This document shows positions 50,163-58,509 of a stretch of 64,000 nt of DNA, piece after piece. The stretch lies in NCBI GenBank assembly GCA_017561715.1, contig JAFZBN010000018.1, positions 124,001 to 188,000 on the forward strand, written 5' to 3'. Made by a program: the position numbers and the translations under genes. Source of the stretch: Clostridiales bacterium (lineage in GTDB: Bacteria; Bacillota; Clostridia; Saccharofermentanales; Saccharofermentanaceae). Each line of letters begins with the position of its first letter. Within the stretch, counting starts at the first letter, position 1. Below the pieces are notes generated by a model. That model worked only from the letters and a program-made list of their open reading frames with translations. It did no database searches and had not been told where the DNA came from.

Positions 50163-51890
50163 TCAACCGTAGAGCGTCACACCTTCAAAGAGGCCGTGAT
50201 GGTAAGGCTCCTCCAATATGTACCAATTCTCGTCATGTTTTTGGACCGGCAGCGAAATGATGTAAGATTCACTCTCGTCTGTTTCAAGGGTCTCAAGCTT
50301 CGCGTACAGATCTTTCTTTGAAAATCCGATCTCCCGGACCGCCGTGCCTACAGGAACCTTAAAGTCCTTCACGACCGTTCCGTCCTTTTTGATTATGGTA
50401 CAGGAGAATTCTTCTTCCGTGACCAGATAGGCGGTCTTCCGATATAAGTCATCTTTCGCCTTAAAACCACCGTTTTCTCCGATCATGGTATAGAAGTTAT
50501 AGTACGGCGCTGAGCCGATCGCTCCTACGTTACTCGGATCATATATGAGAATGTCTGACGGATCATAGGTATTTCCCTCGGCACTGATCGACTCAGTAAA
50601 AAAGCCCGAATCTGAAGACACTTTCTCTAGGGTCAGATCATCCTTGATCTTATATACTTCGATATAAACACCGTTATACTCATCCATCAAATTTATGATC
50701 AGATACATACCCGTATCCGTCCGTGCCAGATACGCATCATCATACCATACCTCTGATTCTTCCGGATCAATATCCGCTGATTTCTTCCCGTTGATCGTGA
50801 CAGAAATCGTCTCGGCATATGAGTATACTTCATTTTTCTCAATATCAAAAGACAATACATCCGCCTGCCCGTCACCGGTAACATCCCAGAAAACGGTATC
50901 TTCCTGCACCAGGATCGTATAGTATTTTGGAGTATTCCCAAAGTAGGAAAGATCGAAGATCTCAGGATGCTTCATCGCAGAAAGATGCACTGGCGCATCC
51001 CACGAACAGTTCGGAAGACAGATCCCCTCATAGGAAAGGCCAAAAGCAACGGTTCCGTCCATGATCTGTCCGAGGATCTCATCCGCGCTCTCCTTGAAAT
51101 CGTCATATAGATTGTCATAATCAAAAACTGTCAGATAATACGAGCAGAGTGCGGCTCTGTCCTTGACAACATCATCGAAAGTGATCGGGGTTGCATCCTT
51201 AGATCGGTAATTGTATCCCTTGATCAGCTCACTGTTTTCGCGCCATGTCTCTTCCGTCATAAAAGAGACGATATAATCATCCGCTCGGAGCACTTTTGTC
51301 TCTACCCCAATGTGGAGTAAATCTCTCCAATCCTTTAAACGCTCGTAATAATCGCCCTTCTTTTCGGCCAGCTGTTTAAGACATATTTCCTTCTCTTCGG
51401 AATACTGCGTCTTGGCCTTTTCTTCGAGAGGGGCGAAGATCGCGTCGAGTTCATCATTTAACTTCTCATAGCCGGAAGTCTTGATCCTCAGGGATTCACA
51501 TATCATTTCCATTCTGTTGTAGTCCCACCCGGCTTCCTTATACCAGTCCAAGACCGCAGAAGTTTCAATATCAAGATTCTTCAGGTTTCTTTTGAAACTG
51601 ACGTTTCCCAATCCCTTTGGCTCAGAAGGTTCTTCAAGCAACGGATACACATCCAGCGCCGTTCCGTTATATGGCGGCTCTGTTTCAAACGTTTCCCAGG
51701 TGGTCGAAGTCTCTTCAGATACAGTAGTTTCCGTTTCTGTTTCCGATTCGCTTGGTTCCGTCTCAGTCGCCGACGTCTCCGTCGAAGTCGGCACCTCCGT
51801 TTCCTTTGTCGTTTCTTCCGTCACAGACTTACAGCCCGCGATTCCGAGAATCACGGACAACACCAGCAAACACGCAATACATTTTTTCAT
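50163..51890 (-). CDS. Large lipoprotein with acidic Thr/Ser linker (paralogue of 30161)
   Basis: A 575-aa exported lipoprotein. The signal peptide and lipobox are ACLLVLSVILGIAGC. A linker of about 50 residues of Thr, Glu and Ser follows. Shared with the 30161 protein are the phrase ITFDDVVKDRAAL, a charged helical region before it, and the calcium-loop-like strand DVTGDGQADVLSFDI, in the same order. Low-level similarity to RsiV/PdaC-type (DUF3298) domains is suspected from the DDVVKD segment. AAGGTG lies 9 nt before the ATG. Function unknown. Confidence 0.8.
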   Translation of the reverse strand: MKKCIACLLVLSVILGIAGCKSVTEETTKETEVPTSTETSATETEPSESETETETTVSEETSTTWETFETEPPYNGTALDVYPLLEEPSEPKGLGNVSFKRNLKNLDIETSAVLDWYKEAGWDYNRMEMICESLRIKTSGYEKLNDELDAIFAPLEEKAKTQYSEEKEICLKQLAEKKGDYYERLKDWRDLLHIGVETKVLRADDYIVSFMTEETWRENSELIKGYNYRSKDATPITFDDVVKDRAALCSYYLTVFDYDNLYDDFKESADEILGQIMDGTVAFGLSYEGICLPNCSWDAPVHLSAMKHPEIFDLSYFGNTPKYYTILVQEDTVFWDVTGDGQADVLSFDIEKNEVYSYAETISVTINGKKSADIDPEESEVWYDDAYLARTDTGMYLIINLMDEYNGVYIEVYKIKDDLTLEKVSSDSGFFTESISAEGNTYDPSDILIYDPSNVGAIGSAPYYNFYTMIGENGGFKAKDDLYRKTAYLVTEEEFSCTIIKKDGTVVKDFKVPVGTAVREIGFSKKDLYAKLETLETDESESYIISLPVQKHDENWYILEEPYHHGLFEGVTLYG

Positions 51891-51989
51891 AACCCAACAC
51901 CTTCGGGCGACACATCCCGATACCTTGACTCTGATTTAATTGCTTTTCAGAAAATATAAGAGGCGACACACATCCTCAAGTCAAGTATA

Positions 51990-52457
51990 TCACACACGGA
52001 TCGTAAGTACGCTGTTCTTTCCGTTTAATTCGATGGTGTTCTTCGCGTTCGGATCTGTCGGGATCTCGCAGATGATCTCGTTGTTCTTTCCTTCGCAGCG
52101 GGTATTAAATACGAAGCCCTCCGGAACGATCAAGACTGCTTCTCCCTTTAGCATGTTGATGTCGATATTTCCGTCGATCCTGTCTGCGATAATAGTGATT
52201 CTACCTTCTGCGTCGATCTCGAGTCTACTAAAGGAGATGCCCTTGAGATTGAGAGTCGTGTTCTCGATAAAGATCTCGATGTTATCGGCCATCGGAGGGA
52301 TGCCGACCAGTGCTTTTTCCACACCTTCGATATCGATATCGCAGCTGTCGCGGTCTGTGTCGAACTTCACCTTCGAAGGTACTACGATGGTGTCATTGTC
52401 TGTCGCGTAAAGTGTTACTTCAGATGCCTTCTTGATCTTGATGTCATAATCCTTCAT
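51990..52457 (-). CDS. Repetitive beta-strand protein (DUF4097-like), function unknown
   Basis: A 155-aa protein without a signal peptide, composed of short alternating beta strands (VTLYATDNDTIVV, IEIFIENTTLNLKG, LEIDAEGRITIIADRIDG, AVLIVPEGFVFNTRCEG). This pattern is seen in DUF4097-type adhesin-like right-handed beta folds. Members often sit next to sigma or anti-sigma genes, as here. GGAGG precedes the ATG. It is probably a separate unit between the lipoprotein gene and the 2-TM gene. Confidence 0.7.
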   Translation of the reverse strand: MKDYDIKIKKASEVTLYATDNDTIVVPSKVKFDTDRDSCDIDIEGVEKALVGIPPMADNIEIFIENTTLNLKGISFSRLEIDAEGRITIIADRIDGNIDINMLKGEAVLIVPEGFVFNTRCEGKNNEIICEIPTDPNAKNTIELNGKNSVLTIRV

Positions 52458-52594
52458 GTTCGTGTCCTCCGTTATGTTATGTGTTTATTCTTCGAGGGCT
52501 TACCTGCCGTCTTTTCTCTTTTATGGTTTTAGCATAACACCCGGAAAACGGGAAATCCTTAAACGATTATTAAATGGGATTTTTCGATTGGGGG

Positions 52595-52643
52595 AAGAAA
52601 AAAGTTAAGGGCGTCATCCTCCTCTGGTGACGCCCTATAACTT
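52595..52643 (-). terminator. Rho-independent terminator after the 2-TM gene
   Basis: On the minus strand AAGTTATAGGGCGTCA pairs with TGACGCCCTTAACTT, followed by TTTTTCTTCC. Confidence 0.85.
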
Positions 52644-52714
52644 TACTGACACTGTGCATCCTGAAAAAGGGAGTAGATGCCAAATGCCGGTGAACCGCAC
52701 TTTTTAAGCTTTCA

Positions 52715-53014
52715 TCACGTCTTCTTTTCTTTGAAGTGGCGAACAACGAAGGTAAAAACAACTCCGATGATAAAGCCCAGTACAGCTGCAAGGACGAACC
52801 CTCCGGCCTCCTTGGAGAGGATAAATGAACCATAGGAAGTCTCCTCCACGGATACAAGAGTACCTGAAAAAGCACTGATTACTGTAAAGAGCGCAATCAG
52901 CGATAGGGCTGCCGACACGCTCAGGGCGCGTGTAACCCTCCGCTCGTGTCTACGGCGGATCTTGTTACCGCGAATCTGAATCTCTCGCAAAGCTTCTTCG
53001 GTAGTATACTTCAT
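52715..53014 (-). CDS. Small two-TM protein, candidate anti-sigma factor
   Basis: A 99-aa protein. A basic cytoplasmic N-terminus of about 30 residues (EEALREIQIRGNKIRRRHERR) is followed by membrane helices near 30-52 and 70-92, with an outer loop of about 20 residues. The tail is basic. The EEALREI..R-rich head resembles heads of small membrane proteins encoded beside ECF sigma genes in Clostridia. It follows the PrsW-type gene and so could be its substrate and the sigma inhibitor; this is inference. It has its own promoter and terminator. An AGGAG site precedes the ATG. Confidence 0.65.
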   Translation of the reverse strand: MKYTTEEALREIQIRGNKIRRRHERRVTRALSVSAALSLIALFTVISAFSGTLVSVEETSYGSFILSKEAGGFVLAAVLGFIIGVVFTFVVRHFKEKKT

Positions 53015-53058
53015 ATCCGACTCCTATTGGCCATTTCCTTTCATCTACTTAATAGCAG

Positions 53059-53087
53059 ATTTTATATTTTTACTCACTCTTTTTCAA
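53059..53087 (-). promoter_or_regulatory. Promoter of the two-TM gene
   Basis: On the minus strand there is a -35 TTGAAA, a 17-bp spacer and a -10 TAAAAT. It is 45 bp before the start codon. Confidence 0.65.
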
Positions 53088-53101
53088 AAATTTTTCTTTC
53101 A

Positions 53102-53746
53102 TTATACTATTTCTTCGTCATCACCTGAAAACGGCTTATAATCGATCAGATACAGAAGCAGCGCGAAAAGCATCGGCAGCGCGTATCCGATATACGACGA
53201 GATTCCCGGTTCGGAGACCAGAAGATTATAAAGGCCATGAAACGTCATCGCCATCGACAGCGCGCCAATGATTCCGGCAAACGAGATCACCTTATAATCC
53301 TTCAGAAGACGAAGTCCCAAAATGAATGCCATCATCGTAACGAGGTGCATGACGCCTACGGCGAGTCCGCGGATCATGACGAAACCCAGATGGGATGCGC
53401 CCGAAGAAAGGATAAAGCAGCAGTTCTCAAATGTCGCGAATCCGGCGCCGACGCCTACCGCGGTCGGTTTCAGATCCTCAGGGGATGGTTCGAATACGAA
53501 GAAACAGAAAAGGACCGGCAGGAACTTCATGATCTCTTCGACGATCGGGGACAAAAAGATCGAAGCGTCTTCCGTGCCGTATCCGGTCGAAATGGCCAGA
53601 TAGCCGCTAATGTATGCGGAAAGCAGGCAAACGATCATGCCGGTCATGAAAGACACGATGAAGCGGCGCGTACTTCTCTTGGTAAAAAGAAGCGAGATCA
53701 CCAGAGGAACAGCGATACAGATCAGAACATTTTCAGCATAGATCAT
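53102..53746 (-). CDS. prsW: PrsW-family intramembrane protease
   Basis: A 214-aa polytopic protein with about seven membrane helices. It carries the glutamic-type PrsW motifs: PIVEEIMKFLPV (EExxK) near 68-79, GAGFATFEN (FxxxEN) near 100-108, a membrane His in VGVMHLVTM and TFHGLYN near 168. In B. subtilis PrsW makes the first cut in the anti-sigma factor RsiW, releasing SigW. Its place in an ECF sigma operon fits that role. It overlaps the upstream gene by ATGA. Confidence 0.85.
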   Translation of the reverse strand: MIYAENVLICIAVPLVISLLFTKRSTRRFIVSFMTGMIVCLLSAYISGYLAISTGYGTEDASIFLSPIVEEIMKFLPVLFCFFVFEPSPEDLKPTAVGVGAGFATFENCCFILSSGASHLGFVMIRGLAVGVMHLVTMMAFILGLRLLKDYKVISFAGIIGALSMAMTFHGLYNLLVSEPGISSYIGYALPMLFALLLYLIDYKPFSGDDEEIV

Positions 53747-54510
53747 ATCTTTTTATCCCTCTCTTTCTTCAGTGATAAGTACATCAGCGGAATGGCGACC
53801 GTATTGGCGACCATCGCCACGTCGTAGAAAACATCGCTAAACGAGTACATCGCCAGGATCGAAAACATGAAAAACGCATAGGTGATAAACACGTCCTTTT
53901 CCTTAATGCTCCGGATCATAAGCCAGATAAGTCCCGCTAACGTCAGGACCACGATCGGAATATACGTCGCGTCATTCAGTTCTTCAGAGTATAGAGCGAT
54001 AAACTCTAAGACAAGGACCATGATATGGATAAGTATGATACCGATCTGGTCTCTTTTCGGAAGGATATTCCTGCTTCGGATCCCTCGGATCAGAAGCCAG
54101 AGATAGTAAACATACGGGATACCGAATACGATATCCTGCACCCATTCTCCGCTCCACAAGATCCAAAGCGCGATGTGCGCGCCGATGAACAAGAATGAGA
54201 AAATGATCTCCCACGCGATATTTCTCTCATCGACAAGGACCTTTTCAAGTCCCGCCGAAAGAAAGAGGATCATGGCGCATTCCGCAAACTCGTTGACCGC
54301 GAACGGCATTCGGGTATCGGGTCGTAAGCAGTCGTAAGCTACCCAGTAGAGATTACTGAAAAGATAGCAGCCCATGGCAAAGCAGAAGAAAACGGCGATC
54401 AGTGTCGTATTTCTGCGAAGCATGGAACGACCCGTAGGCAGGATAACGGCAACAAGCACCCCTACCTGTACGATTGTCAGAATAACGCCGATGAGAGTCG
54501 AATCACTCAT
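53743..54510 (-). CDS. Seven- or eight-TM protein, function unknown
   Basis: A 255-aa integral membrane protein with helices spread over the whole length and short charged loops (LKKERDKKI tail). Conserved-looking polar residues in membrane segments include NLYWVAYD and NEFAECAM. I do not recognise the family. It is coupled to the 37-aa gene upstream and to prsW downstream by ATGA overlaps, so its amount is set with the protease. It may sense membrane or wall stress for the sigma module; this is inference only. Confidence 0.72.
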   Translation of the reverse strand: MSDSTLIGVILTIVQVGVLVAVILPTGRSMLRRNTTLIAVFFCFAMGCYLFSNLYWVAYDCLRPDTRMPFAVNEFAECAMILFLSAGLEKVLVDERNIAWEIIFSFLFIGAHIALWILWSGEWVQDIVFGIPYVYYLWLLIRGIRSRNILPKRDQIGIILIHIMVLVLEFIALYSEELNDATYIPIVVLTLAGLIWLMIRSIKEKDVFITYAFFMFSILAMYSFSDVFYDVAMVANTVAIPLMYLSLKKERDKKI

Positions 54511-54620
54511 TTCTTCTTACTCTCTTGTTTGATCTTGCGAAAATGAAGCGCCAGCTGTGTTGCCAGAACACCGAGTATAAAAGCGACGATACCGGTGATC
54601 ACGTATCCCAAGTATTCCAC
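54507..54620 (-). CDS. 37-aa single-pass membrane protein between sigma factor and 7-TM gene
   Basis: GTG start at 54620 inside the end of the sigma gene (22-nt overlap), preceded by AAAGGA at about 10 nt. Its stop overlaps the next ATG as ATGA. The product is one membrane helix (YVITGIVAFILGVLATQL) followed by a basic tail (FRKIKQESKKK). Coupling on both sides and the absence of any gap argue that it is real. It is too short for a normal anti-sigma domain. It could be a tether, a sensor cofactor or a regulator of the protease. Confidence 0.68.
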   Translation of the reverse strand: MEYLGYVITGIVAFILGVLATQLALHFRKIKQESKKK

Positions 54621-55174
54621 GAAGATCCCATCCTTTCGAGCACTTTGCGAAGTGCGGTTTTTCCTCTTGCAGCTAAGTTATATGTCTGTTTCACGGTCTT
54701 CTTGATGACGCGGCTGATCTGCTCGGGTTTCAGATCCTCAAAATACATAAGGTAAAGCACCTGTCTGTATTCCGGATTGATCTCCTCGAGCGCGTTATAG
54801 AGTTCGACTTTGGATTCGTCTTCGATAAGAAGGGATTCCGGCTGCTCCTCGACGTCTTTCAGATCTCTGTCGACATCTACCTCGGCAACGGGATAACGGC
54901 TTTTCTTTCTAAGAAAATGACGGGCCTGATTCTTCGCCACCGCGAAAAGCCAAGTCTTAAAAGAAGCTTCTTTCTTTTCCGTATATCTCGCGGTTCCGGA
55001 AGCAAGTACCGCGAACGTGTCCATCATCAGTTCTTCCGCGTCTTCGGAATTTCCGACGATGCCGTAAATAAACAGGATAAGGGTGTCCTTGTACTTTTCA
55101 AAAAGCGTACCGAGCGCGTCCATATCCCCTTCGGAAAGAAAGCGAATATATAACTGCCCATCAGTCTGGTCCAA
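54599..55174 (-). CDS. ECF-type RNA polymerase sigma factor
   Basis: A 191-aa group IV sigma factor. Region 2 runs from YKDTLILFIYGIVGNSEDAEELMMDTFAVLAS to TWLFAVAKNQARHFLRKKSR (about 28-95). An acidic linker follows, then region 4 with LEEINPEYRQVLYLMYFEDLKPEQIS and the recognition helix KKTVKQTYNLAARGKTAL (about 125-180). No anti-sigma with a zinc-binding domain follows it. The operon continues with a 37-aa membrane protein, a multi-TM protein and PrsW. It starts from a sigma-A-like promoter. Confidence 0.93.
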   Translation of the reverse strand: MDQTDGQLYIRFLSEGDMDALGTLFEKYKDTLILFIYGIVGNSEDAEELMMDTFAVLASGTARYTEKKEASFKTWLFAVAKNQARHFLRKKSRYPVAEVDVDRDLKDVEEQPESLLIEDESKVELYNALEEINPEYRQVLYLMYFEDLKPEQISRVIKKTVKQTYNLAARGKTALRKVLERMGSSWNTWDT

Positions 55175-55209
55175 GAAATCCGCCCCCTTTCAAAATCATA
55201 CCCATGAAA

Positions 55210-55239
55210 ATAGTACCATTTCAGCATGGAAAAAGACAA
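55210..55239 (-). promoter_or_regulatory. Promoter of the sigma-factor operon
   Basis: On the minus strand there is a -35 TTGTCT, an 18-bp spacer and an extended -10 TGGTACTAT, about 35 bp before the sigma start. No clear ECF-type autoregulatory promoter (GAAC/CGTC pattern) was seen. Confidence 0.65.
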
Positions 55240-55384
55240 TGGATTTACCGAGTTTTTCACAAAGAAAAACGCCCTTTTTCCAAACATTTTCCTAACGTTT
55301 GTTTTGCTTTTTCAAAAAATCATATTATTATATCTTTTAGGGTTTAAGTAATCTTTCTTTTTCGAAAAGAAAGCGAGGGTAAAA

Positions 55385-56077
55385 ATGGGAACGATCGCGG
55401 CATTTGGAGATTCCGTTCTAAAAGGCGTCATCTACGAAGATGAGCACTATCGCGTCACCGATTCTTCTTTCCAGAAGATCTGTGAGGAATCTTTCGGCAT
55501 CACCATCGAAAACAGAGCCAAGTTCGGAAGCACGATCACAAAGGGCGAAAGTGTTTTCGAAAAGAACCTGTCTCTCATCAGTGAGACAGACGGTGAATAC
55601 GTTATCCTGGAGTTCGGCGGCAACGACTGTGACTTCAACTGGAAGGAAGTGTCCGAAGATCCGGAGCGTCATCACCTTCCGTCGAGCACGATCAGCAACT
55701 TCACTTCTACATATACGAACATCATCAACGAGATCAAAGCGCTCGGCAAGACGCCTGTGCTCCTTTCTCTTCCACCGATCGATTCCGCGCGTTATTTCAA
55801 GCAGATCTCCAAAGGCTTAAATCCCGAGAACATCATGCAGTGGATGCGAAACGACCAGCAGTTCATCACGAACTGGCACGAGCGCTATAACATCGAGATC
55901 TTTAAGCTCGCGATCGCAACGCAGGTCCCCGTCATTGACATCACGTCGATCTTTCTGGAGAAAAAGAACTACTCGAGATACCTCTGTAACGATGGTATCC
56001 ACCCGAACGAAGAGGGACACAAGCTCATCGCCGAGGCGATCGAGGAACATGTCCGAAAGAAAAACATTCAGCTCTGA
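55385..56077 (+). CDS. SGNH/GDSL-type hydrolase
   Basis: A 230-aa esterase/lipase-fold protein with block I FGDSVLKG (nucleophile Ser near 10), block II Gly in KFGST, block III GGNDCD, and block V DGIHPNEEGH with the catalytic Asp and His. There is no signal peptide, so it is cytoplasmic. The substrate is unknown; relatives deacetylate or deacylate carbohydrates and lipids. GCGAGGG lies before the ATG. It is divergent from the sigma operon and shares a terminator with rho. Confidence 0.9.
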   Translation: MGTIAAFGDSVLKGVIYEDEHYRVTDSSFQKICEESFGITIENRAKFGSTITKGESVFEKNLSLISETDGEYVILEFGGNDCDFNWKEVSEDPERHHLPSSTISNFTSTYTNIINEIKALGKTPVLLSLPPIDSARYFKQISKGLNPENIMQWMRNDQQFITNWHERYNIEIFKLAIATQVPVIDITSIFLEKKNYSRYLCNDGIHPNEEGHKLIAEAIEEHVRKKNIQL

Positions 56078-56103
56078 AAAGTGCTTTTCAAGAAGAAAAA
56101 TGA

Positions 56104-56138
56104 AACAGCATCCGAGAAAACGGATGCTGCTTTTGTTT
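56104..56138. terminator. Bidirectional terminator between the SGNH gene and rho
   Basis: CAGCATCCG pairs with CGGATGCTG around AGAAAA. It is followed by CTTTTGTTT on the plus strand and by TTTCATTTTT on the minus strand. Confidence 0.85.
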
Positions 56139-56159
56139 CTGCGTTTTTGAGTTGAGACC

Positions 56160-58181
56160 TCAGTTACCGCCGTTTGCGGAACCGTTCGCGCCCGTGCCGC
56201 GCATCGCGTCGAAGACTTCCTTATCCGCAAAGGAGACTTTGACGGAACGGATGAAGTGATCGTTCGAATTGGTGCGCAGGAGAAGATTGATGATCGTCTC
56301 TGTGACCGGAGCGGTCTCCATCTGGGAGAATGCTTTTCGGATCGTCCAGACGGCATCGAGTTCTTCCTGGGACATCAGCAGATCCTCGCGGCGCGTACCC
56401 GACTTGTTGATGTCGATCGCCGGGAAGATACGCTTCTCGGAGAGCTTTCTGTCGAGGTAGACTTCCATGTTACCTGTTCCCTTGAATTCCTCGAAGATAA
56501 CTTCGTCCATTCGGGAACCGGTCTCGATGAGAGAGGTCGCTACGATCGTCAAAGATCCACCGTTTTCGATATTTCTCGCGGCACCGAAGAAACGCTTCGG
56601 TCCATAGAGGGATCCCGGATCCAGACCACCGGAAAGGGTTCTGCCTGTCGGTGTGATCGTCAGGTTGTATGCACGCGCCAGACGTGTCATGGAGTCAAGG
56701 AGGATAACGACATCCTCACCCATTTCAACAAGACGCATCGCACGCTCGAGAACGAGCTCGGTAACGCGTGTGTGGTTTTCCGGCTTCTTATCGAATGTGG
56801 AATAAACGACTTCGCCCTTGATGGAGCGCTGCATGTCGGTAACTTCCTCCGGACGTTCGTCGATGAGAAGAACGATGAGCTTGGTCTTCGGGCTGTTCTG
56901 CGTGATCGCGTTCGCGATCTTCTGCAGAAGGATCGTCTTACCTGCTTTCGGCGGGGAAACGATCATACCACGCTGACCTTTACCGATCGGAGACACCAGG
57001 TCGATGATACGTGTGCTCAATTCCTGCTTTCCTGTCTCCAGACGGAATCTTTCGTCCGGATAGATCGGCGTCAATCTTTCGAAATGCGGACGTTTTCCGA
57101 GCTTATCGAGCTCGACGTCGTTGACTTTCGTGATGTAACTTAATGCCAGGTTCTTATCCTGTCCGCGCTTCGGAAGCGCGAATCCCTGGATCTGGTCACC
57201 CATGCGAAGTCCGAATCTTCTGATCAGATTCGTCGGAACGAATACGTCCTGCGGAGACGGCAGATAATTCTCACGTCTTACGAAACCATATCCGCCATCC
57301 TGTACGATCTCAAGTACACCGACGAACTCAACAGGCTCGATCTGCGGTTTATTGTTCTCAGGCGCGTTCTCGCCCTCCTGCTCGGAAGACTCTTCGCCTT
57401 CAGATGCCGGAGCTGCGGCTTCGTTTGCCGGACGGATCTCCACACTTCTGTGGCGTCCCTTCTTATTCTTCTTGCCCTGCTGGACATTTTCCTTCGGAGC
57501 TTCAGCCTTCGCTTCTGCTTTCTCGGCATTTTCTTCAGCTGGCTTTTCGGAAGATTCTTCTTTGCTTTCAGAAGGAGCTTCTTCCTGTTTCGGCTCGGCT
57601 GCGGCTTCTTCAGATGCTTCGGAAGCTTCTTTGCCTTTCTTCGCCGGCTTTTTGCCACGTTTTTTCGTGTCCTTAGCTTCTTCTTTCTTTTCCTCGGAAG
57701 GCGCTTCTGCTTTTACTTCTTCGGAAGCAGCTTCAACCGCCGGCTCTTCCTTTACGGCAGCCGGTTCTTCAGCATCCTTCTTCGTCTTCTTTTTCTTATC
57801 GGAAGTCTTTGCTTTCGAAGCCGTCTTCTTTTCCTCCGGTTTCGTTTCCTCCGCCGGCTTTTCTTCTACTGCTTCTTCTTTCTTTTCCGCCTTCTTTTTG
57901 GTGCGCTTGGCGGGCGCATCGGAAGCTTTTTCTTCCGAAGGAACATCTTCCTTCTTTTCTTCCGCTTTCTTCTTCGCGGGCGCCTTCTTGGACTTGGCAG
58001 GTGCTTTTGCAGAAGCCTTAGTGTCTTGCGCCTGTTCGGATTTCTTTTGTTCGTGGTCGAGGAGTGATGCCAGTTCAGCTTGGCTCATGCTCTCAGCCTG
58101 TTCCGGAGTGACGAGCTGGAATGCCAGCGCGATCGCGGAAAGTGCCTCTTTGCTCTTCGAGAAAAAATCTTCTTGGGCCAC
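56160..58181 (-). CDS. rho: Transcription termination factor Rho with long disordered N-terminal insert
   Basis: Hexameric RNA-dependent ATPase. Residues 1-45 keep the N-terminal helical Rho-N fold ([24 protein letters not shown]). About 225 residues of low-complexity Lys/Glu/Ala/Pro/Ser sequence follow. The RNA-binding cold-shock-like domain comes next ([28 protein letters not shown]), then the motor domain with [31 protein letters not shown] and GGLDPGSL. The total is 673 aa against 419 in E. coli. The start is GTG with GAGGT upstream. Expression follows a leader of about 190 nt. Confidence 0.96.
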   Translation of the reverse strand: MAQEDFFSKSKEALSAIALAFQLVTPEQAESMSQAELASLLDHEQKKSEQAQDTKASAKAPAKSKKAPAKKKAEEKKEDVPSEEKASDAPAKRTKKKAEKKEEAVEEKPAEETKPEEKKTASKAKTSDKKKKTKKDAEEPAAVKEEPAVEAASEEVKAEAPSEEKKEEAKDTKKRGKKPAKKGKEASEASEEAAAEPKQEEAPSESKEESSEKPAEENAEKAEAKAEAPKENVQQGKKNKKGRHRSVEIRPANEAAAPASEGEESSEQEGENAPENNKPQIEPVEFVGVLEIVQDGGYGFVRRENYLPSPQDVFVPTNLIRRFGLRMGDQIQGFALPKRGQDKNLALSYITKVNDVELDKLGKRPHFERLTPIYPDERFRLETGKQELSTRIIDLVSPIGKGQRGMIVSPPKAGKTILLQKIANAITQNSPKTKLIVLLIDERPEEVTDMQRSIKGEVVYSTFDKKPENHTRVTELVLERAMRLVEMGEDVVILLDSMTRLARAYNLTITPTGRTLSGGLDPGSLYGPKRFFGAARNIENGGSLTIVATSLIETGSRMDEVIFEEFKGTGNMEVYLDRKLSEKRIFPAIDINKSGTRREDLLMSQEELDAVWTIRKAFSQMETAPVTETIINLLLRTNSNDHFIRSVKVSFADKEVFDAMRGTGANGSANGGN

Positions 58182-58369
58182 AGATATACCTCACATGTAA
58201 AAACTTGAAACGTCTTTCATTCTGCCGCAGGAAAAGGCGATACTATACCCCACCCTTGCTCTTGCATAAACTATTCAACTGATATTTGCGAAACGAATGA
58301 CACCTCATCTGTACTGCTATTTTCTCTATCGATACGGGAAAACTATGGAACGCAGTACATCTTTAAACT
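58182..58369 (-). promoter_or_regulatory. Long 5' leader of rho
   Basis: About 190 nt of untranslated RNA lie between the promoter and the GTG start. It includes a possible stem TGTACTGC / GCAGTACA around 30 nt. No small reading frame stands out. Rho genes are often autoregulated by premature termination in such leaders. Confidence 0.45.
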
Positions 58370-58375
58370 GTTGCC

Positions 58376-58405
58376 ATTATAAATGTTTCGCCGTTACATT
58401 GTCAA
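58376..58405 (-). promoter_or_regulatory. Consensus promoter of rho
   Basis: On the minus strand there is a -35 TTGACA, an 18-bp spacer and a -10 TATAAT, the best sigma-A match in the window. Confidence 0.85.
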
Positions 58406-58445
58406 CTTACAGGATTGTCACCTTTCCCGTATTTCCCTTTTCTAC

Positions 58446-58477
58446 GCAAAAAGGACTCGTCGCGATGACGAGTCCTT
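58446..58477 (-). terminator. Rho-independent terminator after mreB
   Basis: On the minus strand AAGGACTCGTC pairs with GACGAGTCCTT around ATCGC, followed by TTTTTGC. Confidence 0.88.
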
Positions 58478-58509
58478 ACTGTGTCTTTTTCGATATTCGC
58501 TTTTGCCGA

